Positions 32,749-41,798 of a DNA stretch of 64,000 bases are shown here, piece after piece. The translations under genes and the position numbers were made by a program. The stretch spans positions 19,120,146 to 19,184,145 of the forward strand of contig NC_080712.1 in the NCBI RefSeq assembly GCF_019097595.1, in the 5' to 3' direction. Position 1 is the stretch's first letter; each line of letters starts with the position of its first letter. Below the pieces are notes generated by a model. It saw nothing but the letters and a program-made list of their open reading frames with translations. It had not been told where the DNA came from and did no database searches. Source of the DNA: Hemibagrus wyckioides. Taxonomy: Eukaryota > Chordata > Actinopteri > Siluriformes > Bagridae.

Positions 32749-35168
32749 AGATCCTGGTAGCAGGCCGCGAACAAGCGCTGAAACTACGCCACTGCACTAT
32801 AGTGGTAGTACTAATTAGTGTATACCTGGGGATAGTTTGGATGCTCGTGGCAGTTGGTCACACAACTACGATGTCGGTAAATATGACACTGATAAACGTA
32901 ACTCAGACAAAACTAGGTAATGAATCACGCCCCACACTGACCCACGGGACACGACAGCACTCTGAAAAACAGGTTAATTCACGGTACAGAAGAAACGTAG
33001 GGTATGGTGAGGCATCCATTGGAGGCCGTACAGTGTATCGAGGACAACAGCGCACACTGGATCTTACAAAACAGAAAGCTCAGACCGCGGTTCAGGATCA
33101 TCTGAAATGTGCAATAGGACTGATAGGACATGCTTTAAAGGCAAACATGATACCGAAAAATGAAGGGGTGTTCGTCATGTACTCCTTTGAGTACATGGGA
33201 CCCGATCCACCAATAAATGTGGATCCTATTGAGTGGGCGGAGAATAATTCGGCGATAAATTATACAGTGACAGCTGAGGTACGTATTAAGTCACCCCATA
33301 GTCGTCACAATGCAAGCAGTCCAACAAGCAGTGTAATTATAGCAGGAAAACCGATAGAGGCATACTGCAGAGTGATTCACCCGCTCTGGTATTACAGTAT
33401 CTTTGGGAATGCTACCTCTAAACGAAATCTTCAGAGAACCGTCCTGCTAGACGACTACAAGGCTCGTGTGTTTGTGCCCACAGGGCACCCCTACACAGAA
33501 ATCCGCCAGGCAGGGATTGACTTTGGGGTAAAGATTCCTAAAGACTGTGGCACTGGGCCACTGTGTGATTTGACTGTAGGAACACTTCACCAGAACATGC
33601 AAGACGCAATAGATTACGTTAGCATCACAAAAATCACGCAGTATAACAGTACAAACGGCGCTGAATCTCCACAGAACCTGTACCGCCAATGGCTACATGA
33701 TGCAGCACGCAAGACTGTTACCAACAGCACATGTATGGTGTGCCATAACCGCCTGCATAGCCCCCTGCTTGTGATGCCCACGAGGGGAATCCAAGAATGT
33801 GCTAACCCCCCATATAATGAAAGCTATTTGTGCCCTGCAGTATGTCTGCTGGGCTCTGTAGCCAGAACTCACGGTGCAGACTGGATGCGTAAATTAAGTT
33901 CCTCCTGCACGTTTCATCCCGTTGCCACACAGGCTACTGATAGTATACGCGTACGTTCTCATCCTCTTGAAATGTTTCCACTGTGCGTCCGTTCTAGAGG
34001 TACGGAATATGTAGGGGATCTACCAAAAGCATCGTGTGATAAAATAATGGAGGCAGCACACCCTATAGTTAATGTAATGCCAACCTGTAATGTGTCAGAG
34101 TACGGCTGTGAACCCGATATGGTGGTCCAACTGAAGATCCCAAGCCTGCGTCTGGGAACATTACCCGTTGCAGACATCTTTTGGTATTGTGGAGGTACGG
34201 AAGTCCTACAAATTCTACCCAGATTATGGCATGGGCTATGTGCCCCAGTGGTACTGGAAGGACGACTCTCGGTAATCGCCCTTAATGACTCATACCTCGC
34301 ATCCATGTTTGAACCTGCACATTTACGCCGCCCCAAGCGTGAACTCACAAATACAGTAGCTAGAAGCATTTTTACCCGTACTGGTCTTCCAGGCTCATAT
34401 CGAAAAAAGTACTTACAGGTCACAAACTCCTCAATACTCCCAAAATGGGGTCCGGACACGAATATTTATATAAATTGGGAAGGGATACCAGTTGGAGTTC
34501 CTAGCGAACATTTAGCCCTTCGAAGAGGCTCGTCTACAGCTTGGAACATCTTGCTTCCAGCAGTACAGGTACATCGGAACACGGCATGGGTTAATTACAT
34601 TTGGTATAACCAGCAACGGTTTATTAATCATACCATTGAGGCATTAAAATTGGTATCAGAACAGCTCCATGCAACGACCCTTATGACTGTACAGAATCGC
34701 TTTGCCATAGACATGATGCGCGGACCCGATCAGGGAGTATGTGACATGATAGGATCTGATTGTTGTACCATTATTCCATTGCATACGGGCCCTGCAGGCC
34801 CACTGGACACGCTGCTATCACAGATGAAGGCGGCTCGGGATGAAATGGTCTCTAATAATGCTTCCTCAGACCCAGACTGGCTTGACTGGCTGTTTTCCTC
34901 TGATTGGTTGGCCGGACTCACGCGCATCGGGACAACCATTTTAATAGTGTTATTGGTAGTTGCTCTCATCGCTTGTTGTGGAATACCATGTTTACGTGCC
35001 CTGTTGGACAAGATTGTGCACTCTCTTTTCGGACAATATATGCAGCTCTACATGCAGGACATGAGCGACCCCGTCTTTATGGGCACAGCGGAGGACCATG
35101 GAGAAGATGGAAAACAAAGGCAGGAGGCTGATTGTCCCCTGCTGGACAATATGACGTACTATTGTTAA
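32745..35168 (+). CDS. env: Envelope glycoprotein, gamma-type with CX6CC
   Basis: An intact 807-codon ORF. It has an N-terminal basic segment and a hydrophobic signal/anchor at about residues 18-38, an R-x-R-R site at 80-83 and many N-glycosylation sites. The SU/TM cleavage site RRPKR is at 528-532. TM has a heptad-rich helix, an immunosuppressive-domain-like VQNRFAIDMM segment, the CX6CC motif with C666, C673 and C674 (covalent SU-TM type), a membrane span around IGTTILIVLLVVALIACC, and a cytoplasmic tail of roughly 70 residues. The ATG overlaps the pol stop. It would be translated from a spliced mRNA. No clearly hydrophobic fusion peptide follows the cleavage site directly. Confidence 0.92.
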   Translation: MKILVAGREQALKLRHCTIVVVLISVYLGIVWMLVAVGHTTTMSVNMTLINVTQTKLGNESRPTLTHGTRQHSEKQVNSRYRRNVGYGEASIGGRTVYRGQQRTLDLTKQKAQTAVQDHLKCAIGLIGHALKANMIPKNEGVFVMYSFEYMGPDPPINVDPIEWAENNSAINYTVTAEVRIKSPHSRHNASSPTSSVIIAGKPIEAYCRVIHPLWYYSIFGNATSKRNLQRTVLLDDYKARVFVPTGHPYTEIRQAGIDFGVKIPKDCGTGPLCDLTVGTLHQNMQDAIDYVSITKITQYNSTNGAESPQNLYRQWLHDAARKTVTNSTCMVCHNRLHSPLLVMPTRGIQECANPPYNESYLCPAVCLLGSVARTHGADWMRKLSSSCTFHPVATQATDSIRVRSHPLEMFPLCVRSRGTEYVGDLPKASCDKIMEAAHPIVNVMPTCNVSEYGCEPDMVVQLKIPSLRLGTLPVADIFWYCGGTEVLQILPRLWHGLCAPVVLEGRLSVIALNDSYLASMFEPAHLRRPKRELTNTVARSIFTRTGLPGSYRKKYLQVTNSSILPKWGPDTNIYINWEGIPVGVPSEHLALRRGSSTAWNILLPAVQVHRNTAWVNYIWYNQQRFINHTIEALKLVSEQLHATTLMTVQNRFAIDMMRGPDQGVCDMIGSDCCTIIPLHTGPAGPLDTLLSQMKAARDEMVSNNASSDPDWLDWLFSSDWLAGLTRIGTTILIVLLVVALIACCGIPCLRALLDKIVHSLFGQYMQLYMQDMSDPVFMGTAEDHGEDGKQRQEADCPLLDNMTYYC

Positions 35169-35254
35169 AGAAAGTTAAAGGTGTTGGTATGTGTTGTTTC
35201 TTGTGCGTCTTTTCCTCTCTGTTGTCTCTCCTCTTTGTTGTGTATATAAATGTT

Positions 35255-35263
35255 GTGTGCAGG
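35255..35263 (+). other. Splice acceptor for the post-env ORF
   Basis: A long T/C-rich tract (about 35188-35240) leads to TTGTGTGCAG|G at 35262/35263, five nt before the accessory ATG at 35268. This suggests expression from a dedicated spliced mRNA. Confidence 0.6.
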
Positions 35264-35267
35264 ATTC

Positions 35268-36023
35268 ATGGCAGCATCACAGAGCCCAGGTGCAGTCTTT
35301 CAGTGCAGGCGCTACCATCGCCCTAACCGAACATCTCTTCCGTGCGGGCAACTAAAACTTGATTCACGAGGGCAAGGCTATCTGGAATGGCAGAATCTCC
35401 AGTGTGTGGCCTGCTGTAATATGATGGCGGCCTTAGAAGCCCTGCATGAGTCTCGGGATCCACAGGCACGGTGGAAGGTCTTCCACGCATGTTGTACGGA
35501 CCCGGAGTGGACCTTCAGCATGGAAGCGGCACGTCCCATCGAGCGGCTGCTCACACAGGCCGACTTCTACTATGAGGAAGATAAGTGGTTGGTCGAGAAG
35601 TACTCGACACGTTGTGAGCTTCCCTGCAACCTGTCTCTAATCGTGGACACATATTTGCTTCGGCGTCCCATATCTTTGGCTTCTGTGTACGGGAGTCCCC
35701 GGGCGCATGGATTCCTCATCACGCGTAATGTTGTCCAGTCTACTATGGTACAAGTAGTGACTGTGCATTTCTGTGGCTACTTTCTGTGGACCTCACATTC
35801 CAAAGGACAACGCAGACGGTTGGATAACCTCAAGCCCATGCCTCACTTCTTTTATGCATGGAAGGATAAAGACTCGGAAGTGGTGGCCTGCAAAGGACTA
35901 GGTACTGGCATGAAAATGCACACCGACATTTGGGATGCACTGCGGGCACGCTCGCGCATACGCGCACCCTTGCCAAAGTGGATTTCGGCGTTATACAAAC
36001 ACCATTATTGGTGGTGGAACTGA
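35268..36023 (+). CDS. Post-env accessory protein, Cys/His-rich, unknown
   Basis: A 251-residue ORF starting at ATG 35268, chosen because it lies 5 nt after a strong splice acceptor; the frame is open slightly upstream. The N-terminal 80 residues are rich in Cys and His (CVACC, later HACC), a possible zinc-binding module. The middle is charged/aromatic (ADFYYEEDKWLVEKY). A basic patch GQRRRL lies near residue 188, and the C-terminus is aromatic (KHHYWWWN). It has no signal peptide or obvious membrane span. The position after env with its own acceptor is where complex retroviruses carry regulatory proteins (Tax, Tas, WDSV ORFs), so a regulator is plausible. I see no recognisable homologue. Confidence 0.75.
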   Translation: MAASQSPGAVFQCRRYHRPNRTSLPCGQLKLDSRGQGYLEWQNLQCVACCNMMAALEALHESRDPQARWKVFHACCTDPEWTFSMEAARPIERLLTQADFYYEEDKWLVEKYSTRCELPCNLSLIVDTYLLRRPISLASVYGSPRAHGFLITRNVVQSTMVQVVTVHFCGYFLWTSHSKGQRRRLDNLKPMPHFFYAWKDKDSEVVACKGLGTGMKMHTDIWDALRARSRIRAPLPKWISALYKHHYWWWN

Positions 36024-36869
36024 TCGGTGACAGCGTGAGTGCTGACTGGACCTGACGAATTGAGTGTTCTCTGTGTGCAAAATGTCATGAATGTATGTCT
36101 GTATGTGTGTGGTGATCCTGGCGAAACAGGCTGTCGCGCAATCGACGAATTGCGGGCAGAGTGGGAATTTTCCCTTATAAATGGCTCTTGAGGGTTTTTC
36201 GCCCACTCCTGGTTCACCTTGAGAAGAAGCATAGTGAGTGAATAGGGGGAGTGATGTGGGGTATATGGATTATATGGATGATGTGGGGTATATGGATTAT
36301 ATGGATTATATATAAAAACAAAAAAAAAAAAAAAAGAATGTATTGCATACATCGGGTTATATAGAAAAACAAAAAGAATGTATTGAACACATCGGGTATA
36401 GTAAGAAAATTAGACAGAATAATATAATGTGGAAAAGGACAATAGAATAGGGGTTAACTAGGTGGAGGATGTTAGAACAGTGATATAAAAGCGTACTTGA
36501 TGCGTTAGAAATACAGAAAAGAATCTAATAATGTGGAACTTAGAATTTTCATGGTCATAGATGTTTCTGATGTCTACTTGACAGTTTTGATGTCTACCCG
36601 ACATAGATAGTGTCCACGTGACACATTGGACCGTGTAGTGATGAGCTACCTGGTGAAGTGCTGGGAACCTCTCCCGGGGGCTCCATCGTACCCTCTACGG
36701 CACGCAAAGTGCCTGGGTCAGAAGAAATTGTGCCTCATCTAAAAGGACATTGTGCATGAATACCATGAGTGTAATGTCGCAAGAAGATGATGAACATACT
36801 AAGGGGGATAAAAACACAGAGTAGTGGAACTAAGACATGTACAAGCTGATTGTGAGACTCAAGAGTCTC
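36024..36869 (+). other. Proviral 3' noncoding region
   Basis: About 850 bp without a convincing ORF. It contains short tandem units (GGGTATATGGATTATATGGA-like at 36257-36312; GAATGTATTG...ACATCGGGT twice at 36337-36400), the three TGTC-N5-GACA palindromes (36571-36623) and a strong short inverted repeat, GAGACTC/GAGTCTC, at 36853-36869 just before the PPT. Confidence 0.65.
36571..36623. repeat. Three TGTC-N5-GACA palindromes at 20-bp pitch
   Basis: TGTCTACTTGACA (36571), TGTCTACCCGACA (36591) and TGTCCACGTGACA (36611). The 4-bp arms are identical, the 5-nt centre varies, and the starts are exactly 20 bp apart. They could be dimeric protein sites on one DNA face or three small RNA hairpins. 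Confidence 0.7.
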
Positions 36870-36880
36870 AAAGGGGGGAG
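36870..36880 (+). other. Polypurine tract
   Basis: AAAGGGGGGAG, ending 3 nt before the 3' LTR, the expected plus-strand primer site. Confidence 0.85.
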
Positions 36881-37168
36881 TGATGTCGGAGAAAATATAA
36901 TATATCCAGCTTTGAATTATACACCTTGCCTTAAAAGTAGCTTAATGCTAATGTACTCAATGCACTGACTTGGTAATATTCTGCCTAAAGAGTAGTGTGT
37001 ATCTATCAAGAATAATTTAGCCATTTATTACGTAGTAAGTAGTTAACTCAGATTAAAAATAGCTATAATAATCAGATATAGCCTTCATAATAAACATGCA
37101 GAATTATTAATGGCAGCATGCTAGCGTAATAACCACACTGGGACTGAAGGAACAGAAAAGAGGAGAGA

Positions 37169-37174
37169 TTTATT
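37169..37174 (-). terminator. Polyadenylation signal of antisense gene (3' LTR)
   Basis: AATAAA on the minus strand, 21 nt beyond the antisense stop codon. The equivalent in the 5' LTR is 22403-22408. Confidence 0.55.
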
Positions 37175-37194
37175 GAAACATTAGGAGTTACAAC

Positions 37195-38059
37195 TCAGTC
37201 AGCCAGCCTATCCAATGGGATCAGTGGGACCGGAGGGTCAGTTGTAGAAGACGGAATCTCGGGATCCTGAGGAGAAGTTGGAGAATAATCAGTGGGAGAA
37301 GTTGGGGGCGAATAGTCAGGAGAAGACTGAGGAATATCATGAACACTGTAAGGCATAGGCACAAATTCAGGAGAAAGTTGGGGAAGGTCAGGGGAATTAG
37401 GAAATGAAGGGGAGTCAGAGGAAGAATCATTAGAGGAAATCTCAACAGGGAAATCCTCAGTCTGGACGCCTTGAGAGGTGGTGCGTGTCCAATGCCAGTA
37501 GAAGGTCTGAGTAGACTGATCACAGGTTGTGGGGTGAAATTGGGTGCTCTGATCAAGACAGACGGTATCTCTCACGATATGGTGAGCGAGGTAAGGAGAC
37601 TCAGGAATAGAGGATTCAGATAGGTGCTCCAGGAAACCAGTAAGTTCAATGGCCAAACAGGATAGCTGATACTGGCGATAGCGTCGCAGAGCACCCCTGG
37701 GACTTCTCCGGAAGATAGCGCGGCGAGCTGACTGAGCTAGAAAAAAATAATGGGAAATGAGTGAAGATGAGTGAAGTGCATATTGCGTGACTATGTAGTC
37801 AGCAAAAGAGAGCGGGTACTAAGGCAAAAGGAACACAGTGTGGGAAGTAGGCCAGGTCACTGTGACATGACAGGGATAGGCAGGTAGAGGAGACAATAGC
37901 ATTGGAATACTAGCAACCAACAGTGATGAAAAGAGGAAAAGGATATGAGGCAGCTTAATGGCACAGCTTAGTTTAAAATTAGTAAAACAAAACTTAGATC
38001 AAGTAGGGAGAGAGAAAAGTCATCATGACATAGAGGAAGAGAGCAAGGTACTTACACAT
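37195..38059 (-). CDS. LTR antisense gene, spliced (3' LTR copy)
   Basis: A minus-strand gene lying wholly within U3. The ATG is at 38059-38057 and is followed after one base by GTAAGTA, an excellent splice donor. The intron is 37737-38055 (319 nt) and ends in a T-run plus CTAG. Exon 2 is open from 37736 to the TGA at 37195-37197. The ATG is in frame with exon 2 only after splicing; the total would be about 181 codons. Exon 2 begins with an Arg-rich stretch (ARRAIFRRSPRGALRRYRQ), then an acidic, Ser/Pro-rich half with two DQSTQ motifs, and ends with DYSPPTSPTDYSPTSP, which resembles RNA polymerase II CTD repeats. A nuclear RNA-binding or transcription-interfering role is inferred only. I recognise no homologue. 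HTLV HBZ is a positional analogue (antisense, spliced). Confidence 0.6.
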
Positions 38060-38162
38060 TGTTGGGGGGGGCAACGCGCGAGGTCAGGATGAGCCGAGGA
38101 AGCACCTTTAAGAGGTGATGGTCAAATGAAGTCAATAAGGAAGTGGCGCCTATAAGTAAGCG

Positions 38163-38176
38163 CCAATTTTTATAAA
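38163..38176 (-). promoter_or_regulatory. TATA box of the LTR antisense gene (3' LTR)
   Basis: On the minus strand the sequence reads TATAAAAATTGG, about 105-115 bp upstream of the antisense ATG. GC-rich motifs containing GGCGC lie just downstream. Confidence 0.5.
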
Positions 38177-38391
38177 AATGGTTGACTTAGCCTAAAAATA
38201 AGGGGAACTGGTGAGGAGGAAAATTGACGTCATCGAGGGGAGGATGGTATCAATTTAGGGGCGGTATCGGGACAAATGCGAAAATAATGGGAACTGGGAA
38301 AACGTATGTAAACTAAGGAAGGAGGGACTAAAGTAGCCATACACTGAATATAATGGGAAATTGCTGGAAATATTTAAATTAGAGAAAAGGA

Positions 38392-38418
38392 GGCGCCCCG
38401 GGGCGCCTGGGGTATAAG
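38392..38418 (+). promoter_or_regulatory. Sense core promoter copy in 3' LTR
   Basis: TATAAG at 38413-38418, preceded by a perfect 16-bp palindrome, GGCGCCCCGGGGCGCC (38392-38407). The 5' LTR copy is 2 bp shorter but also a perfect palindrome. Confidence 0.65.
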
Positions 38419-38489
38419 TAGAGGGGACTTTTTCGGGGTTTTTTGGAGACTGCTCTCTTCAGATATGCATGTTGTTGACTGCATGACTG

Positions 38490-38495
38490 AATAAA
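38490..38495 (+). terminator. Polyadenylation signal, 3' LTR
   Basis: AATAAA in the same context as in the 5' LTR; this copy would be used for the 3' ends of viral transcripts. Confidence 0.75.
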
Positions 38496-38649
38496 GAAAC
38501 CTGCTTCTTCTCATTTGTTGACCAAGATCTCTTTTATTTCAGCTAAGTTTTATAGATTGTGGAGGTTATTGGGAAAGCTAAGAGTAAGAGATACAAACAA
38601 AATTCCACCCTGTGATATGTCCACTCGGAGGGGGCTCTGAGTTCCGACA

Positions 38650-38653
38650 TGGC
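38650..38653. repeat. Target-site duplication, right copy (TGGC)
   Basis: Right-hand partner of 22114-22117, immediately after the terminal CA of the 3' LTR. Confidence 0.9.
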
Positions 38654-41600
38654 GTTTGCCTACTGAACATTGCCGTGTGATGAAACACTCATCAGCTTTA
38701 AGTATATAATATATGCAATGTACAGTATATTACAGAAGTAATATTTCCATATATTAATGCTCCTCAGAGGCAGAGATTTTTTTTTATAATATTCTACTCC
38801 ATAGTTTTGCAAAAATGAATCTGAAATAATATGAATATGAAATCAATCTCTCACCAATGTACTATAGGTCCATGAGGGTCCAGTTGACTTTATTCAGAAT
38901 GGAGACAGAGCAATTCCCAAGATTAAAGTAATACAGTATAATGGTATATTTAATGAGCCCTCTGATCAAACAAAATTAAGGATGGTTCTCCCAGGATGGA
39001 TGGATGGATGGATGGATGGATAGTTTGGATCTTGGCTTAAATGTTCTATATGACAATACTGAGGAGATAACTGTAGTTATAGCCATCTTCTCAATACTGT
39101 AGATCAAGGCATTATAAGAATTAAAAAACTTGTTGTCCACAGAATCATGGGTGTCCCAGTGACCAGAACAAAACCTCTTGACTTCAACAAATACTTGTTT
39201 TTTAGCTAGCATTCTCTATCATAACTCTTTCTGATGGCTGTTTGAGTAATTGTGTAATACTGTATTGTGTAAAAGTGCACTTTTTTAGGAAACATTTTGG
39301 AAGAAGGTCACAATTTCACCGACAACATAATGAAAACAGCTAAGTGGGCCAAGATCATCATCATGATGACCAACAATCAGACAGAATAGTCCATAGATAA
39401 AACCTTTGGTTACGTGTCTAATGACAGCATCTCAAAATGCAACCAAAAATAAAACAACAATTGTGTATGTAAAGTAGAGCTGAAACACTGCTGCAGGCTG
39501 ATAATTAACATCTGGACAAACATTTCCGATAAAATTAATGAATTTCTACCTTGTTCCAAGACTTGCTTCAGCAAACCAAGCACACTACAGCAATACTGGA
39601 CTCCTGTCTGCAACCTTTTGGCTAATGAACTTTCCCTATTGCTGCTAAGTCACCAAATATTCGGAAGATATGCAATCAGAGAGCTGAAATGACTAGCTTT
39701 TTAGTGAAATCCATCAACTCCCATGATACTACAATTTGTCAAGATCTGCAAAAGAAAAACTGGCTACAAGCATTCAGCAGCTTGGACAACAACCAAAATA
39801 AAAACAAAAGCACATGCAGTAAAAAAAAAAAACTGTCTAGAAACATACACACACAGATGGAGGATTTTTAACATAAGCCATTCTAGATGGTGGTGCATCC
39901 AAAGAGAAAGAAGTGCGGCCAGCAAACCCAAAATGACAGAGACAGTGAATCTAGAAAAAGACAGCTGTCCCTTGAACTAATGTCCATCTCTTTCATTTCC
40001 TGTAGAAGCTGACCTTTAGGGCAACACTGAGTGTTTAACTGCCCTTATCTTGAAGCCCCCAGAGCACTCCACCAACACAATTCACTGAACTAAAACCTAC
40101 ATGGAAGCACTCAGCATGCATCTGCACTCCATTTCACCTTTACCACATAAGGTAAATAAATTCCATCTTTCCAGACAGAAGGTGGAATTAAGGCATAGTT
40201 ACATACGTATAGACACATGCACAAAAGCAGCAATACCAAACAATGTAAAGTGAAGAATTAGAAATATAAGAGAACAAGTGTTTTATTGCTCATATCCTTT
40301 GAACCACATGAGTGCTGAAACCTGTTCAAATTCAAAAGCGAAACTCATCAGAGAAACAAACAGCAATCCAGTCTGAGCAAATCAAACTCATTAAACTCAT
40401 CTGCCCCAATAATACATCTCTCAGCAGTCATTTGCTCAGTGTTATTGAAGCCTTCCTGTGCCAGCAGATATGTTTTGTTTGTTTTTTTACTTCAGGCCTT
40501 ATACCCAGAGATGACCAACATATCTCAAAGAACGGAAAATGAAAGATGAAAATATTAAAAAAAAATAAAATATGTGCAAGAAGCTGGAGCCAGCACCTGT
40601 CACATGGCAACAAAAAGACAGTGGTGTCAAACGCATGGCTGAGTCCTGGTGCTGTCCTGGCAGGCATTATGAGTGTATTATGCAGTGTAGCAGTGCCTAC
40701 TCAGAGACGCTTTATGTGTTAATGGGCCCCAGTGTGCTGTCACAACAACAAAACACCATCTGCAATCTTAGCAAGGACACACTCAATCCTCTCACATAAA
40801 CACACTGCCAATCACTACACAGGGCCACGGCAAGAGACACAACAAGTTGCACTCTTTGATAATGATCTCTCCACTATTATGGCTAATATAGCAGTGAGCT
40901 TGTGACAGTATAGCAACATTTATCAAAGCCTGTATATTTAGCTGGTTCAATTCGAGTTCAATTGAAATCCAGGCTGTAATGAACATCAGGTTCATTCGAC
41001 AAAGTACTACCTAAATTGTCCCATGACATGATTCTGTTTTATAAGTATTTACACCCTCAGTTGGCCAACTGTTGTACCACTGTTTTCTTCACCGGCGTAA
41101 GAACTCTTCTGTAATTCATTGCAGTTGTTCTCTGTGGCATTTTAGGTGTTCCTGAGTTCATAAGTGTCAGTATTTTTTATTGCTTTGCACCAAAGAGTTT
41201 ATTTGGCCACACCTAGCCACACCTTGCTATCTCCCGATGGGTTTGTTTTGATGTTTAAGCTTATTGATGGCTTGCTTTACTGGCAGTGACAGCTCTTAAG
41301 ACTTCACATTGAGATTCACTTGAGCAATAGATTCCAAATGCAAATGCCACACTTAAAATCAATTGTAGACCTTTTATCTGCTTATTAAAACACCCCTTGA
41401 CATATGACAGCTGAACAGCTAATTGTCCAATTATTTTTACTCTCTTGGAAGAAGCGGGAGGGGGATTACACACCAAACATAAAAAGTGCTATAATTCCTA
41501 GACCATTTAACTGATTTGGATGTAAATACCAAAAAAACAAACAAACTAGGAAGTCTAATTTGCCTTATTTATTTTTTATTCCAACATAGAGTAGTTGACA

Positions 41601-41798
41601 ACTAAAATATCAAGAACGTCCAATGACCAAATAATAATGTACCTAACTATATTTACTTATTGACCCCTGACAGATTTACATATTTATTAGCTGAGTTCTA
41701 CCAATTTAGAAAACCAATCACTGATGTAAAATCAGAATGATTTGAACGTAACAAGCATATACACCACAATGGAACCAAAGACAGCAGTAGGTACATAC
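38654..41798. other. pcdh15 intron, no gene seen
   Basis: Between the provirus and the 41799-41864 exon. Holds (GGAT)n at 38995-39021; the small ORFs are unsupported. Confidence 0.65.
38995..39021. repeat. (GGAT)n microsatellite
   Basis: Six GGAT units. Confidence 0.9.

Larger units (their letters stand above)
22118..38649 (+). mobile_element. Endogenous retrovirus, class I (gamma/epsilon-like), 16.5 kb
   Basis: A full-length provirus with two LTRs, tRNA-Phe PBS, gag, protease, a 2H-like domain, RT, RNase H, integrase, env, a post-env ORF and a PPT. It is flanked by a perfect 4-bp duplication, TGGC, at 22114-22117 and 38650-38653. RT (YVDD), integrase (HHCC, DD35E, gamma-like C-terminal domain), single-knuckle nucleocapsid, UGA read-through between gag and pro, and a CX6CC Env place it in the gamma/epsilon-like class I group. 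It is much longer than typical simple gammaretroviruses because of the long LTRs, long leader and gag, and accessory sequences. The LTRs are nearly identical, so insertion is recent. Gag and early RT are interrupted by several single-base frame breaks. Confidence 0.97.
36884..38649 (+). repeat. 3' LTR (1766 bp)
   Basis: Same ends as the 5' LTR. By eye there are roughly 15 substitutions and 10 small indels between the copies, most indels in homopolymer runs. It carries the longer version of the antisense gene (37195-38059), a sense TATA box at 38413 and AATAAA at 38490. Confidence 0.97.

Noticed and set aside
33959..34459. 166-codon minus-strand ORF opposite env
   Set aside because: Shadow of the env frame without start context, splice or domain.
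37195..38059. Homology of the antisense LTR gene to HTLV HBZ
   Set aside because: No leucine zipper or recognisable sequence similarity; only position and splicing are alike.
22118..38649. Classification as a foamy virus
   Set aside because: RT, integrase tail, CCHC knuckle, read-through stop and CX6CC Env are gamma/epsilon-like despite foamy-like hints (coiled-coil gag, Env leader site).
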